Below are positions 40,538-49,574 of a DNA stretch of 64,000 bases, in pieces. The translations under genes were made by a program, and so were the position numbers. The stretch covers positions 62,001-126,000 of the forward strand of contig CAZYOF010000008.1 of the NCBI GenBank assembly GCA_964648485.1, in the 5' to 3' direction. The stretch's first letter is position 1, and each line of letters starts with the position of its first letter. Origin of the DNA: DAIOEK01 sp964648485. GTDB taxonomy: Bacteria; Chloroflexota; Anaerolineae; Anaerolineales; Anaerolineaceae. The notes beneath the pieces are model-generated. The model worked only from the letters and a program-made list of their open reading frames with translations, was not told the origin of the DNA and did not search any database.

Positions 40538-42970
40538 ATGGCAGAAAAAAAACTGGTCACACTACCTATTACCGGTATGACTTGCGCGAATTGCGTGGCT
40601 ACTGTGGAACGGAGTCTAAAAAAGGTGGATGGTGTCCACTCAGCGAGTGTTAATCTATCTTCTGAGAGGGCATCAGTGGAATTTGATCCTTCCTTGGCAG
40701 ATCTTCCCGCGATGATCAATCGAATTCACAAAGCGGGTTATGGGATTGCAGAGGGAGAGGCAGTTTTTCAAGTAAAAAATCTGGGTGATGATAATGATTC
40801 CCGCCGGCTTGAAAAATCAATTCGCAACCGTGAAGGGATTCTCGATGTGCGCGTTAACCTGGTTACATCGCAGGCGATCATTCGTTACATCCCAACCGTA
40901 ATATCCCAGCAGGAAATACGTCAATTCATTCGGGAGTCTGGATTTGACACTTACGATATTACCGGATCCGGTGAAGATGTCGAAGCACAAGCTCGGCAGA
41001 AGGAAATGGATGAACAAAAACATCTGCTCGTGGTTGGACTAATCTTTACCATTCCATTGTTTTTAATTTCCATGTCGGGCGATCTTGGCTTCCTGCCAAT
41101 GTCTATCTCTCATTCTTCTTGGATCAAGTGGGTAATGTTAGCACTTGCGTTGCCGGTACAGTTCTATGTGGGAAGGCAGTACTATATTGGTGCTTACAAA
41201 TCCATCCGGAATGGTTCCGCGAATATGGATGTATTGGTCGCGATGGGTTCATCAGCCGCATTTCTGTATTCCCTGCCGATCACCTTCGGGTGGATAAGCG
41301 GGCATGTATATTTTGAGACTGCCGCTGTCATCATTACCCTGATTAAAGTTGGTAAATATCTCGAGACTCGTGCAAAAGGTAAAACATCTGAAGCAATCAA
41401 AAAACTGATGGGATTGCATGCCCGAACTGCCCGGGTTCTGAAAAATGGCGTTGAAATTGAAGTACCGGTGGAGGAAGTTGCGGTTGGAGATCTAATTCTG
41501 GTTAAACCCGGTGAAAAAATCGCTGTGGATGGAATGATTACCGAAGGTTCATCTACTGTGGATGAATCAATGTTGACCGGTGAGTCAATTCCGGTAGAAA
41601 AAACCATCGGTAGCCAGGTAATTGGTGCCACCATGAACCGGTTGGGTTCATTTACTTTCAAAGCAACCAGGGTTGGTAAAGATACTGCCCTTGCTCAAAT
41701 CATCCGCCTGGTGGAAGAGGCGCAAGGTAGTAAAGCGCCTATCCAGAAACTGGTTGATAAAATTTCTGCGGTGTTTGTCCCGGTGGTGATCTTAATTGCG
41801 ATCCTCACTTTTGCTGGTTGGATGTTGCTCGCTCCTCCGGTTGCAGTTAATACAGATCTGACTCCCTTTACCAGAGCACTGATCCATATGGTTGCAGTGC
41901 TCGTGATTGCCTGCCCCTGTGCTATGGGTCTCGCTACACCAACAGCCGTAATGGTGGGAACCGGAAAGGGGGCTGAAGCGGGCATCCTCCTGAAATCTAG
42001 CGAAGCTCTCGAACGCGCCGGTAGAATCTCCACAATCGTTCTGGATAAAACTGGGACTATTACTCGTGGTCAGCCTCAGGTAACCAATATCACATTATTT
42101 GACCAGAATGTTTCCGAGAATGAACTTGTCCGCATCGCTGCCAGCGTAGAAAAGCGTAGTGAGCATCCCCTGGCTGAAGCCGTGGTCGCTGAAGCCAATA
42201 TCCGCGAAATTGATCTGGCAGATGTGGCTGATTTTGAGGCTGTGGTAGGTCGGGGTGCCAGAGCCGTCATGGATGGAATAAATGTAATTGTGGGCAGTAG
42301 CCGCTTGATGGAAGAAGAAAACCTGGATATTTCAGGGATATTGCCTCAGCTGGAAAAATATCAGAACGAAGGAAAAACAGTGATTCTCGTAGCTCTGGAT
42401 GGGAGACTTACCGGGATGCTTTCTGTTGCTGATACCATCAAGACTGGTTCAACAGAAGCCATTCAGCAAATGAAAGAGATAGGCTTAAATGTTGTTATGC
42501 TCACTGGTGATAACCGGCAGACAGCGGCAGCAATAGGTCGACTGGCGGGTGTGGAGCATGTGTTTGCAGAAGTGCTCCCTGATGGAAAAATCGATCTGAT
42601 TAAGAAGTTACAGTCTGATGGCACTGTGATCGCCATGGTTGGAGATGGGATCAATGACGCCCCGGCATTAACCCAGGCAGATGTGGGTATCGCCATTGGA
42701 ACTGGGACCGATGTTGCTATGGCATCCGCGCCCGTGGTCCTGATCAGCGGAGACCTGCGTGGTGTCCCCCGTGCGGTGGAGCTATCTCGTAGAACGTTGA
42801 AAACCATCCAGCAGAATCTATTCTGGGCGTTTTTCTATAACGTTATCCTTATTCCGGCAGCAGCGATTGGTTTGCTCAGCCCCATGCTCGCAGCTGGAGC
42901 TATGGCACTCAGCAGCATTTTTGTGGTGAGTAACAGTCTCCGTCTTAGGAATTATCAATTTGGTTCATAG
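40538..42970 (+). CDS. copA: Copper-exporting P1B-type ATPase
   Basis: 810 aa from ATG 40538 (GGAG seven bases ahead). The first HMA domain has the metal-binding GMTCANC, whereas the second HMA-like domain (about 70-140) has no CxxC. Core motifs follow: TGES (actuator), CPCAMGLATPTAVMVGTG (Cu-binding CPC in TM), DKTGTIT (phosphorylation Asp), EHPLA, and GDGINDAPAL. It should pump Cu(I) out of the cytoplasm. The HMA and SafE-cupredoxin genes lie divergently. No CsoR/CueR operator is recognised in the 160-bp gap. Confidence 0.96.
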   Translation: MAEKKLVTLPITGMTCANCVATVERSLKKVDGVHSASVNLSSERASVEFDPSLADLPAMINRIHKAGYGIAEGEAVFQVKNLGDDNDSRRLEKSIRNREGILDVRVNLVTSQAIIRYIPTVISQQEIRQFIRESGFDTYDITGSGEDVEAQARQKEMDEQKHLLVVGLIFTIPLFLISMSGDLGFLPMSISHSSWIKWVMLALALPVQFYVGRQYYIGAYKSIRNGSANMDVLVAMGSSAAFLYSLPITFGWISGHVYFETAAVIITLIKVGKYLETRAKGKTSEAIKKLMGLHARTARVLKNGVEIEVPVEEVAVGDLILVKPGEKIAVDGMITEGSSTVDESMLTGESIPVEKTIGSQVIGATMNRLGSFTFKATRVGKDTALAQIIRLVEEAQGSKAPIQKLVDKISAVFVPVVILIAILTFAGWMLLAPPVAVNTDLTPFTRALIHMVAVLVIACPCAMGLATPTAVMVGTGKGAEAGILLKSSEALERAGRISTIVLDKTGTITRGQPQVTNITLFDQNVSENELVRIAASVEKRSEHPLAEAVVAEANIREIDLADVADFEAVVGRGARAVMDGINVIVGSSRLMEEENLDISGILPQLEKYQNEGKTVILVALDGRLTGMLSVADTIKTGSTEAIQQMKEIGLNVVMLTGDNRQTAAAIGRLAGVEHVFAEVLPDGKIDLIKKLQSDGTVIAMVGDGINDAPALTQADVGIAIGTGTDVAMASAPVVLISGDLRGVPRAVELSRRTLKTIQQNLFWAFFYNVILIPAAAIGLLSPMLAAGAMALSSIFVVSNSLRLRNYQFGS

Positions 42971-43131
42971 ATATGATGATGCTTTTTCATCGACAGCCTT
43001 TTTCACAACAACCTGTTAACTGATTTTCCTGAAGAGGCTCTATATTGTTCAGCTAATACTTGAATGATGTATTACTAACCCATCGGAGGGAATACCTCCT
43101 CCTGCCTGTCTGGAAAAATTTGGCGGTAATG

Positions 43132-43160
43132 TTGGTTTTTCGCCCTGCAGATGTTATGAT
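43132..43160 (+). promoter_or_regulatory. Promoter of the NarL-type regulator, -10 close to ATG
   Basis: TTGGTT (43132-43137), 17 bp and TATGAT (43155-43160). The ATGs at 43164 and 43167 follow by three and six bases, and no Shine-Dalgarno is visible, so a leaderless start at 43167 is likely. A GGAGG-GAATA-CCTCC hairpin lies upstream at 43085-43099. Confidence 0.5.
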
Positions 43161-43166
43161 TCAATG

Positions 43167-43859
43167 ATGACTTTTACTGAAGGACCTATTCAGGTCATTC
43201 TTACAGATGATCATGCCGTTGTACGGGCGGGGATCCGAAAATTTCTTGAAAGTGACCCGCGCATCCGGGTTGTGGCTGAAGCATCCAATGGGAGAGAATT
43301 GATTTCTTTACTTCCTGAAACAGCAAGTGATGTGCTGGTGCTGGATATCCAGATGCCTGAAATGAACGGTCTCATTGCTACCCGTGAGATTCGTAAATCG
43401 GGTAATCGCGTGGGTATTCTTATTCTCACTGCTTATGACGATCCTCCTTATGTTCAGGCATTGATCCGGGAGGGAGCAAATGGTTACGTATTAAAAACAG
43501 CTTCTCCCGGGGAAATTATTCAGGCGGTGGTGGACGTGTATGAAGGTAAATCGGTGATGGATGCTCAATTACATCTTGCCATTGAAGATATTGCGTTCTG
43601 CAATCCCGATCCTCGATCTTCCCTCAGCGAACGCGAGATTCAGGTCTTGGAATTGGTTTCACTGGGATTGACCAATAAGGCGGCAGCCGCTAAGCTGGGT
43701 ATCAGTATCCGCACGGTGCAAAATCACCTGGCAAATATATTTGAAAAATTACAAACAGAGAGCCGTACAGAGGCAGTTATTCGTGCGATTCGGCTGGGAC
43801 TAATTACTATGCCTTCACCATCGAATCAGACACTGCTATCGGAAAAGCGAGATGAATAA
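43167..43859 (+). CDS. NarL/FixJ-family response regulator
   Basis: About 230 aa (230 from ATG 43167; 43164 gives one more). The receiver has the acidic TDDHAVV pocket, phospho-acceptor Asp60 in VLDIQMPEMNGL and LTAYDD. The C-terminal LuxR HTH (LSEREIQVLELVSLGLTNKAAAAKLGISIRTVQNHLANIF, about 155-200) binds DNA. It overlaps the histidine-kinase gene by 8 bp, so the two form a two-component system. Confidence 0.94.
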   Translation: MTFTEGPIQVILTDDHAVVRAGIRKFLESDPRIRVVAEASNGRELISLLPETASDVLVLDIQMPEMNGLIATREIRKSGNRVGILILTAYDDPPYVQALIREGANGYVLKTASPGEIIQAVVDVYEGKSVMDAQLHLAIEDIAFCNPDPRSSLSEREIQVLELVSLGLTNKAAAAKLGISIRTVQNHLANIFEKLQTESRTEAVIRAIRLGLITMPSPSNQTLLSEKRDE

Positions 43860-45507
43860 AAAAATCTCTTCGGTTTGGTTTAGATCCCTACCGAAAGTCG
43901 TTGTTTTTCTGGTTATACCCCTGACCTTCGTTCTCGTCATCGTTGTTCTCGTTAGCCAGTCTCTTCATCACCGCGACATGCAGCAGATGGCTGCAGAGCG
44001 AGATCTGCGTGCAGCCATCCAATCTACCCGGATTATCGAAAATGGTTTATTCGCGCTGCAGGATGAACTGCTGCTGGCAGCTAGAATCCGGGCAGACGGC
44101 GGAGATGAACAGGGGTACCTGCCGTGGTTGGACAATTTCCGTTTGGGCATTTTTTCATTCAACTGTCAACAGAAATCCCTTTCACACCTGGGGAATACTA
44201 AAGAACCGCCTGGCGAGCCCACAACCAGCTTGTTGTGTTCGCTATTAGAAAATTCTGAAAAAAGCCGGGCTGCATACCATCTTGTTACAGATATGCAACC
44301 AATTCTTTGGATGGCGGTAGGTGAAGATTCAAGGGAAATATTAATCGGCGGGGTGGAAATAGATTCTTTCCTGAATGAGATCCTTCCTGTTTCAGGGTTA
44401 AGTTCATCACAGTCTTTCTTGATCTTTGGACAGGATCATAACCTGATATATGCCTCGGGAAGAGATGCGGTGTCTGATCATGATCTTTACCACCCCGGGG
44501 TTCTGGCAGGTCTGGCAGGTAAAACGGGGACGATTTACCCGGATAACCATCACGGAGAACGGATTATCACTTATACTCCCATCCAACCCGTTGGTTGGAT
44601 GTTGATAACAGAAGAAGCCTGGCAGGATGTTGGTAATGCATCCTTGCAAACCACCCAGACAATTCCCTTGGTCTTAATCCCGGTGCTGGTTATTGCTATT
44701 CTTGGCTTATTAATCTTGATCCGTTGGGTGTTACAGCCCCTGCAAAGACTAGCCAACCAGACCCGACAGATGGATGAAATGAAACTTGAGTCTCTTGCAG
44801 AGCCAATTGGAGGTATCGAGGAAATTACCAATTTACAGGCATCATTGATATCGCTCTATAAACGTTGGATGGATGCTCGTCATAATTTGCAGGAATACAT
44901 CGGTGGGTTGACAGCCAGCGTGGAGGCGGAGCGCAAAGAGCTTGCCCGTGAATTACATGATGGATTACTTCAGGATATGATAGCAATTAAGCAGGGATTG
45001 CAAATTAAAAAGGCGAACGAGGAGGATACCGAGAAGGTCCAAAACCTCATAGATCAGGTACGAGGCTTCGTCCGCGGGCTAAGACCGCCTTATCTTGAAG
45101 ATTTAGGCTGGGTAACCGCGATTCGGACTTTGGTAATTGAATATCAGTCGCAGTTAAGTATTCCGGTAAGTCTGAAAGTTGCCGGAGAAGAAATCCGGCT
45201 CTCATCAGATGTTGAATTGACCCTCTTCAGAGTCGTTCAGGAGGCACTCACCAATATCCGTAAACATGCCTTTGCACAGCGTGTGGATGTATCCATTCAA
45301 TTCCTTCCTGCATGGGTGGAGCTAAACCTAAAGGATGATGGAAACGGATTTGTTCTTCCTGATAGGATCGATATTCTGGCTGCAGCAGGGCATTATGGTT
45401 TGCTCGGGATGAAGGAGAGAATCGAATTGGCGCAGGGGACATTGAGCATATCCACTGCGCCTGGTCAGGGTACTACGGTTCTAGTTCGGGTTCCTTTGCA
45501 GAATTAG
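43852..45507 (+). CDS. NarX-type sensor histidine kinase
   Basis: A 551-aa protein with TM1 near 15-35, an extracytoplasmic sensor of about 230 aa, TM2 near 272-292, HAMP, a HisKA_3 domain (His369 in ERKELARELHDGLLQDM) and HATPase_c (FRVVQEALTNIRKHA; GYGLLGMKER-type end GLLGMKERIELAQG). It phosphorylates the partner regulator. The ligand-binding region shows dCACHE-like features, but the signal is unknown. Confidence 0.93.
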   Translation: MNKKISSVWFRSLPKVVVFLVIPLTFVLVIVVLVSQSLHHRDMQQMAAERDLRAAIQSTRIIENGLFALQDELLLAARIRADGGDEQGYLPWLDNFRLGIFSFNCQQKSLSHLGNTKEPPGEPTTSLLCSLLENSEKSRAAYHLVTDMQPILWMAVGEDSREILIGGVEIDSFLNEILPVSGLSSSQSFLIFGQDHNLIYASGRDAVSDHDLYHPGVLAGLAGKTGTIYPDNHHGERIITYTPIQPVGWMLITEEAWQDVGNASLQTTQTIPLVLIPVLVIAILGLLILIRWVLQPLQRLANQTRQMDEMKLESLAEPIGGIEEITNLQASLISLYKRWMDARHNLQEYIGGLTASVEAERKELARELHDGLLQDMIAIKQGLQIKKANEEDTEKVQNLIDQVRGFVRGLRPPYLEDLGWVTAIRTLVIEYQSQLSIPVSLKVAGEEIRLSSDVELTLFRVVQEALTNIRKHAFAQRVDVSIQFLPAWVELNLKDDGNGFVLPDRIDILAAAGHYGLLGMKERIELAQGTLSISTAPGQGTTVLVRVPLQN

Positions 45508-45511
45508 TTCG

Positions 45512-46084
45512 TCAATGGACCTGGTTCTCACTCGTTTTTATGCGAATCCAGAGTCTTTGAATCAGCCAGGCGGTAATCAATAAAATGACCGCAGCAACAA
45601 AAATTGGCACAACCAGCGACAATATTGAAACTACAGTCGAGGTGGCGTCTTCAGCCATGCTGACCGGCAGATTTGCAGTGCCGGCAGTGGTAGCTGTTAC
45701 TGCTGGTCTGATGACGGCACTCTTAACAGCGTGAACACCGCCCGCGATGAATAAACCGCAGCCAAGTGCTAGTACAGGGTGCACTTCGCCAAATACACCC
45801 GATCCGGCTGCAAAAGCAATAGCTCCAGCCGAAGGACGAATGACCGTTTGGATGATGTCATTGACGTGGTTGACGACGGGTGAGCTGTCTGCAAAGAATT
45901 CAACGATACACAGTATTACCAGTAAACCGATGATCCACCAGGATGTCAAACCATCCCAGGGTTGCTTGAGGTGAATCAAATTGGTGAACTTTGCAATGAG
46001 GGAAATTACCAGTAAAGGAATGTAGGCGTTTAACCCGGCGCTGGCTGATAGCCCGAAGGCAGATAAAATTGCTAATGCTTCCAT
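45512..46084 (-). CDS. DUF4126-family membrane protein
   Basis: A 190-aa protein with five to six TM helices and the DUF4126 pattern: AFGLSASAGLNAYIPLLVISLIAKF, WWIIGLLVILCIVEFFADSSPVVNHVNDIIQTVIRPSAGAIAFAAGSG. Function unknown. It converges with the histidine-kinase gene and precedes rplT. Confidence 0.8.
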   Translation of the reverse strand: MEALAILSAFGLSASAGLNAYIPLLVISLIAKFTNLIHLKQPWDGLTSWWIIGLLVILCIVEFFADSSPVVNHVNDIIQTVIRPSAGAIAFAAGSGVFGEVHPVLALGCGLFIAGGVHAVKSAVIRPAVTATTAGTANLPVSMAEDATSTVVSILSLVVPIFVAAVILLITAWLIQRLWIRIKTSENQVH

Positions 46085-46164
46085 ATACCTCCTGAAGCGA
46101 ATGAAAAAGAAACCTGCTTTTAATATACCATTTAATATACGAAAACCTTCAATCAGAGTTTCAA

Positions 46165-46201
46165 TTAAAAAAATAAACCGGGCAGAGAAACCTCTGCCCG
46201 G
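46165..46201 (-). terminator. Terminator of the infC-rpmI-rplT operon
   Basis: CCGGGCAGAG (46178-46187) and CTCTGCCCGG (46192-46201) pair over 10 bp with a 4-nt loop. On the minus strand a U-rich run follows. It lies 22 bp after rplT. Confidence 0.9.
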
Positions 46202-46222
46202 TATCGCTTGAGAAGGATGAGA

Positions 46223-46573
46223 TTATGCTGCTTTGGCTTTGGCAGCCACAGCGGCAAACGCCTGTGGATCTCGAACTGCAAGATCCGCCAGCATTTTTCG
46301 ATTGATGGTGATTTGAGCTTTTTTCATTCCATAAACGAATTTACTGTAGCTCAAGCCATTCAATCGGGCAGCCGCATTGATACGGACAATCCACAACCGG
46401 CGCAGATCGCGTTTGCGAACACGGCGGTCACGGGTGGCATAGAACAAGCTCTTCAGCATGGCTTCGTTTGCACGCCTGAACAGGCGATGGCGGGAGCCGC
46501 TGTAGCCCTGGTTCATTGTCAATATTTTTTTATGTCGGAGGTGACCCTGAGGTCCACCTTTTACACGTGCCAT
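46223..46573 (-). CDS. rplT: Ribosomal protein L20
   Basis: A 116-aa basic protein: MARVKGG start, KILTMNQGYSGSRHRLFRRANEAMLKSLFYATRDRRVRKRDLRRLWIVRINAAARLNGLSYSKFV. Full family length and helical core. L20 binds 23S rRNA during early 50S assembly and in several bacteria also represses this operon. Preceded by rpmI and infC on the same strand. Confidence 0.98.
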   Translation of the reverse strand: MARVKGGPQGHLRHKKILTMNQGYSGSRHRLFRRANEAMLKSLFYATRDRRVRKRDLRRLWIVRINAAARLNGLSYSKFVYGMKKAQITINRKMLADLAVRDPQAFAAVAAKAKAA

Positions 46574-46688
46574 ATGTTACTCCTTCACGAACCCCTGGAC
46601 GCCGGTTGGTAACAACCCGTTGCAAGCACCCAGCAGCCGCAATAAAATCTTTATCCGAACTTCCCCAGTGGGGAACAATACATCTGTC

Positions 46689-46925
46689 TCAGTCTTTCTT
46701 GCTCATATAAGGGGCAAGACGGCGGACGCGCTTGATGATACCTTCACCTTCCACAGGCAGCATTTCTGCCAGTAACGCGGCAGTGCGGTCTGAGGTGCGG
46801 CGGCGCAGATGGCTTTTACCACCTTTGGTACGCATCAGTTTGTCAGCTCCCGTCAGGCGGAACCTCTTTGAGGTTGCCTTATGGGTCTTCAACTTATACT
46901 TCGTAGTTTTAACCTTGCGGGGCAC
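46689..46925 (-). CDS. rpmI: Ribosomal protein L35
   Basis: A 78-aa basic protein (MPRKVKTTKYKLKTHKATSKRFRLTGADKLMRTKGGKSHLRRR), slightly longer than the usual 64-67 aa because of the C-terminal extension EGEGIIKRVRRLAPYMSKKD. Position between infC and rplT is the conserved order. Confidence 0.96.
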   Translation of the reverse strand: MPRKVKTTKYKLKTHKATSKRFRLTGADKLMRTKGGKSHLRRRTSDRTAALLAEMLPVEGEGIIKRVRRLAPYMSKKD

Positions 46926-47016
46926 AGCAATACTCCTCTCAATAAATTATTCGCGATATTCTCGCCGGTTGGGCAAGCGATAAACCCAGCCTTGAAAATC
47001 ACACAAAAAAGTGTGG

Positions 47017-47592
47017 TTATTCCTTATTTTCTTCAATTTCGGTAGCTGGCGCGGTGGTGGCTTCTGTTTTCTTCTTGGCAAACTTCGCCGGTGCCAGTGT
47101 CATACCCATCATCTTGCCTTCAAGGGAGGGAGCCTGTTCGATGATACCAACATCGGCAAGCTCTTCAGCAATCTCTTTCAGGTCTTCCAGCGCCAATTCA
47201 GGGTAGGTAATTTCTCTACCGCGGAATTTAATCGATACCCTGACTTTCATTCCACTTTGCAGCCATTTGCGCGCATCCTGTGTTTTGAAACCTCGGTGAT
47301 GGATGTTCGTTTTGGGACGCAGCCGGATTTCTTTGACTTCGATCTTGGTCTGCGATTTTCGGGCTTCGCGTTCTTTCTTTTCCCGTTCAAACTGGAATTT
47401 TCCGAAGTCCATGATTCTGCAAACGGGTGGATCCGAGTTGGGTGCTACTTCCACCAGGTCGCGTTCGGCTTCCCGCGCCATCCGCAGTGCTACGTAGGTA
47501 TCGACTACGCCGACGTTTTCTCCATCTGCACCGATCAGGCGAACCTGTGGTGAGCGGATTAATTCATTTACCCGAAAGTTGGTTGTACTGAT
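47017..47592 (-). CDS. infC: Translation initiation factor IF-3, probable ATC start
   Basis: A 191-aa product if translation starts at ATC 47592-47590. That codon follows AAGAGGAG (47599-47606) by six bases, and the protein then begins right before NFRVNELIRSPQVRLIGADGENVGV, the conserved IF-3 N-terminus. The only upstream ATG (47682) would add 30 non-homologous residues and lies inside the promoter and leader hairpin. A rare start codon of this kind is known in infC, where it allows IF-3 autoregulation. Domains: N-terminal, linker KEREARKSQTKIEVKEIRLRPK, C-terminal. Confidence 0.85.
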   Translation of the reverse strand: MSTTNFRVNELIRSPQVRLIGADGENVGVVDTYVALRMAREAERDLVEVAPNSDPPVCRIMDFGKFQFEREKKEREARKSQTKIEVKEIRLRPKTNIHHRGFKTQDARKWLQSGMKVRVSIKFRGREITYPELALEDLKEIAEELADVGIIEQAPSLEGKMMGMTLAPAKFAKKKTEATTAPATEIEENKE

Positions 47593-47621
47593 AGCGATCT
47601 CCTCTTGTGTTATATCTAAAT

Positions 47622-47640
47622 ACCGGTTCAGGGAACCGGT
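47622..47640 (-). promoter_or_regulatory. Hairpin in the infC leader
   Basis: ACCGGTTC and GAACCGGT (8-bp perfect stem, 3-nt loop) lie between the predicted transcription start and the infC ribosome site. It may be a leader attenuator or an L20-like binding structure, as seen in other infC-rpmI-rplT operons. Confidence 0.5.
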
Positions 47641-47652
47641 CAGGCAGTCTAG

Positions 47653-47682
47653 ATAATACCATGATTCAAGCTGAATCGTCAA
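47653..47682 (-). promoter_or_regulatory. Promoter of infC-rpmI-rplT
   Basis: On the minus strand TTGACG (47677-47682), 18 bp and TATTAT (47653-47658). The predicted start at about 47646 puts the leader hairpin immediately downstream. Confidence 0.65.
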
Positions 47683-47699
47683 ATATGACGATGAATTAA

Positions 47700-47748
47700 T
47701 ATAACCAAAATTGGCAATCTGCCATTATTTATAGGATCAGATTGCCAA
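47700..47748 (-). terminator. Terminator of thrS
   Basis: TTGGCAATCTG (47711-47721) and CAGATTGCCAA (47738-47748) give a perfect 11-bp stem. On the minus strand it is followed by TTTTGGTTAT. It lies 22 bp after the thrS stop. Confidence 0.75.
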
Positions 47749-47770
47749 TCTCGGCATTAATTCTATATGT

Positions 47771-49546
47771 TTAAGCTTTCTTTTCCACCGCTTCCTTTGC
47801 CAGCTGGATGAAATCAGCCAGCGGCATCGGACCCGGATTTTCACCGCTTCGCATCCTTAGGGCAACTTTGCCTTCAGAATGCTCTGCATCTCCAATCACC
47901 AGCATATATGGAATTTTCTGTTTCTGCGCATTGCGGATTTTTGCGTTCATGCGTTCACTGCGGTCATCCAGTTCCACCCGCAATCCGGCTTCCTTGAGCT
48001 TCTTCTTTACTTCAGCAGCGTATTCCAGGTGCCTGTCTGCAATGGGGATGATCACAGCTTGCACCGGGCTGAGCCAGACCGGGAAAGCCCCGGCGTAATG
48101 TTCTATCAAGACGCCAAAGAATCGTTCCAGGCTGCCCAACAAAGCACGGTGAATCATATATGGACGGTGCGATTGTCCGTCTTCGCCAATATAGGTGATG
48201 TCAAACCGTTCAGACAGGTTGAAATCGAACTGGATCGTTGAAAGCTGCCATTCGCGTCCGATTGCATCCTTCACCTTCAGGTCGATCTTGGGTCCGTAGA
48301 AAGCGCCACCGCCCGCATCTACTTTGTATGAAATCCCCGCCCGCTTGAGAGACGCTTCAAGGGCATCTGTGGCGGCATCCCATTTTTCCTGCTCGCCAAC
48401 CGATTTTTCGGGTTTGGTGCTCAGGTAAGCCTGGATCTCAGAGAATCCGAAGCTTCTTAAAATATGCAGGCTGAAATCCAGCACAAAATCGATTTCTTCT
48501 GGCATCTGGTCTGGGCGGCAGAAATGATGCGCATCATCCTGGGTGAACCCGCGCACCCGCATTAATCCATGCATCACGCCGCTTCGTTCGTAGCGGTAAA
48601 CCGTTCCTTCTTCAGCGTAACGCAGGGGAAGGTCCCGGTATGATCGTAAGGAGCTTTTGTAAATATGCAGGTGGAACGGGCAGTTCATCGGTTTGAGGAA
48701 ATACTGCTGCCCGTCGATATCAACCGGCGAGTACATGTTTTCTTTGTAGAAACCTAGGTGACCGCTTGTCTCCCAGAGTTGCGACTTGCCAATATGAGGT
48801 GTGTAAACAAAATCATAGCCTGATTTTTCATGTTCCTCAGACCAAAAGTTTTCTACAATCTTACGAATCTTGCCGCCTTTGGGGTGCCAGAGGATTAAAC
48901 CAGCTCCAATTTCATCCACCGAGCTGAACAGGTCGAGCTCTTGTCCCAGTTTCCGGTGATCTCGTTTCTTGGCTTCTTCAATGCGCCACAGGTATTCTTC
49001 GAGCTGTTTGGGTGTTTCCCAGGCGGTGCCATAAATACGCTGCAGCATGGGGCGCTTTTCATCACCGCGCCAATATGCACCGGCAATGTTTAACAGCTTA
49101 ATTGCGGAAGGATTGATTTCTCCCGTGTTTTCTACATGCGGACCGCGGCAAAGGTCGGTGAATTTGTCGTGTGTATAGGTAGAGATAATCGGTTTTTCCT
49201 GGATAACATTCCCGTATTCATCCTGTCCGCCGCTCTCCAGACCTTCGATTAATTCGATCTTGTACGGCTGATCTGCGAAGATTTTCTTGGCTTCTTCGGC
49301 GCTTACTTCCTGTTTAATAAATGGATGCCGTGCAGCAATGATCTGGCGCATACGTTTCTCAATCTTCGCCAGGTCTTCCGGGGTGATGGGTCGCGGTAAA
49401 TCAAAGTCATAATAAAAACCATCGTCAATGGGCGGTCCAATGGTTACCTTGCCGCCGGGGAACTCCTCCAGCACAGCCTGCGCCATAATATGCGCTGCCG
49501 AGTGTCGGATCCGGTACAATTTACTATCTTCGTATTTTTCTTCCAT
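47771..49546 (-). CDS. thrS: Threonyl-tRNA synthetase lacking the TGS domain
   Basis: 591 aa from ATG 49546 (GGAGGTAAGA just ahead; the in-frame ATG at 49570 lies further upstream). It starts almost directly at the editing domain (HSAAHIMAQAVLEEF, HxxxH zinc/editing site), so the usual 60-residue TGS domain is missing. The catalytic core has motifs 2 and 3 and the zinc Cys in FLKPMNCPFH. It ends with the anticodon-binding domain (WLSPVQAVIIPIADRHLEYA). It attaches Thr to tRNA-Thr. Expression is under a T-box leader. Confidence 0.96.
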   Translation of the reverse strand: MEEKYEDSKLYRIRHSAAHIMAQAVLEEFPGGKVTIGPPIDDGFYYDFDLPRPITPEDLAKIEKRMRQIIAARHPFIKQEVSAEEAKKIFADQPYKIELIEGLESGGQDEYGNVIQEKPIISTYTHDKFTDLCRGPHVENTGEINPSAIKLLNIAGAYWRGDEKRPMLQRIYGTAWETPKQLEEYLWRIEEAKKRDHRKLGQELDLFSSVDEIGAGLILWHPKGGKIRKIVENFWSEEHEKSGYDFVYTPHIGKSQLWETSGHLGFYKENMYSPVDIDGQQYFLKPMNCPFHLHIYKSSLRSYRDLPLRYAEEGTVYRYERSGVMHGLMRVRGFTQDDAHHFCRPDQMPEEIDFVLDFSLHILRSFGFSEIQAYLSTKPEKSVGEQEKWDAATDALEASLKRAGISYKVDAGGGAFYGPKIDLKVKDAIGREWQLSTIQFDFNLSERFDITYIGEDGQSHRPYMIHRALLGSLERFFGVLIEHYAGAFPVWLSPVQAVIIPIADRHLEYAAEVKKKLKEAGLRVELDDRSERMNAKIRNAQKQKIPYMLVIGDAEHSEGKVALRMRSGENPGPMPLADFIQLAKEAVEKKA

Positions 49547-49574
49547 TCTTACCTCCAGAATATTGTGCAAAACT

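Noticed and set aside
47593..47682. ATG start at 47682 for IF-3
   Set aside because: It overlaps the -35 box of the infC promoter, the added residues have no homology, and the leader hairpin is inside them.
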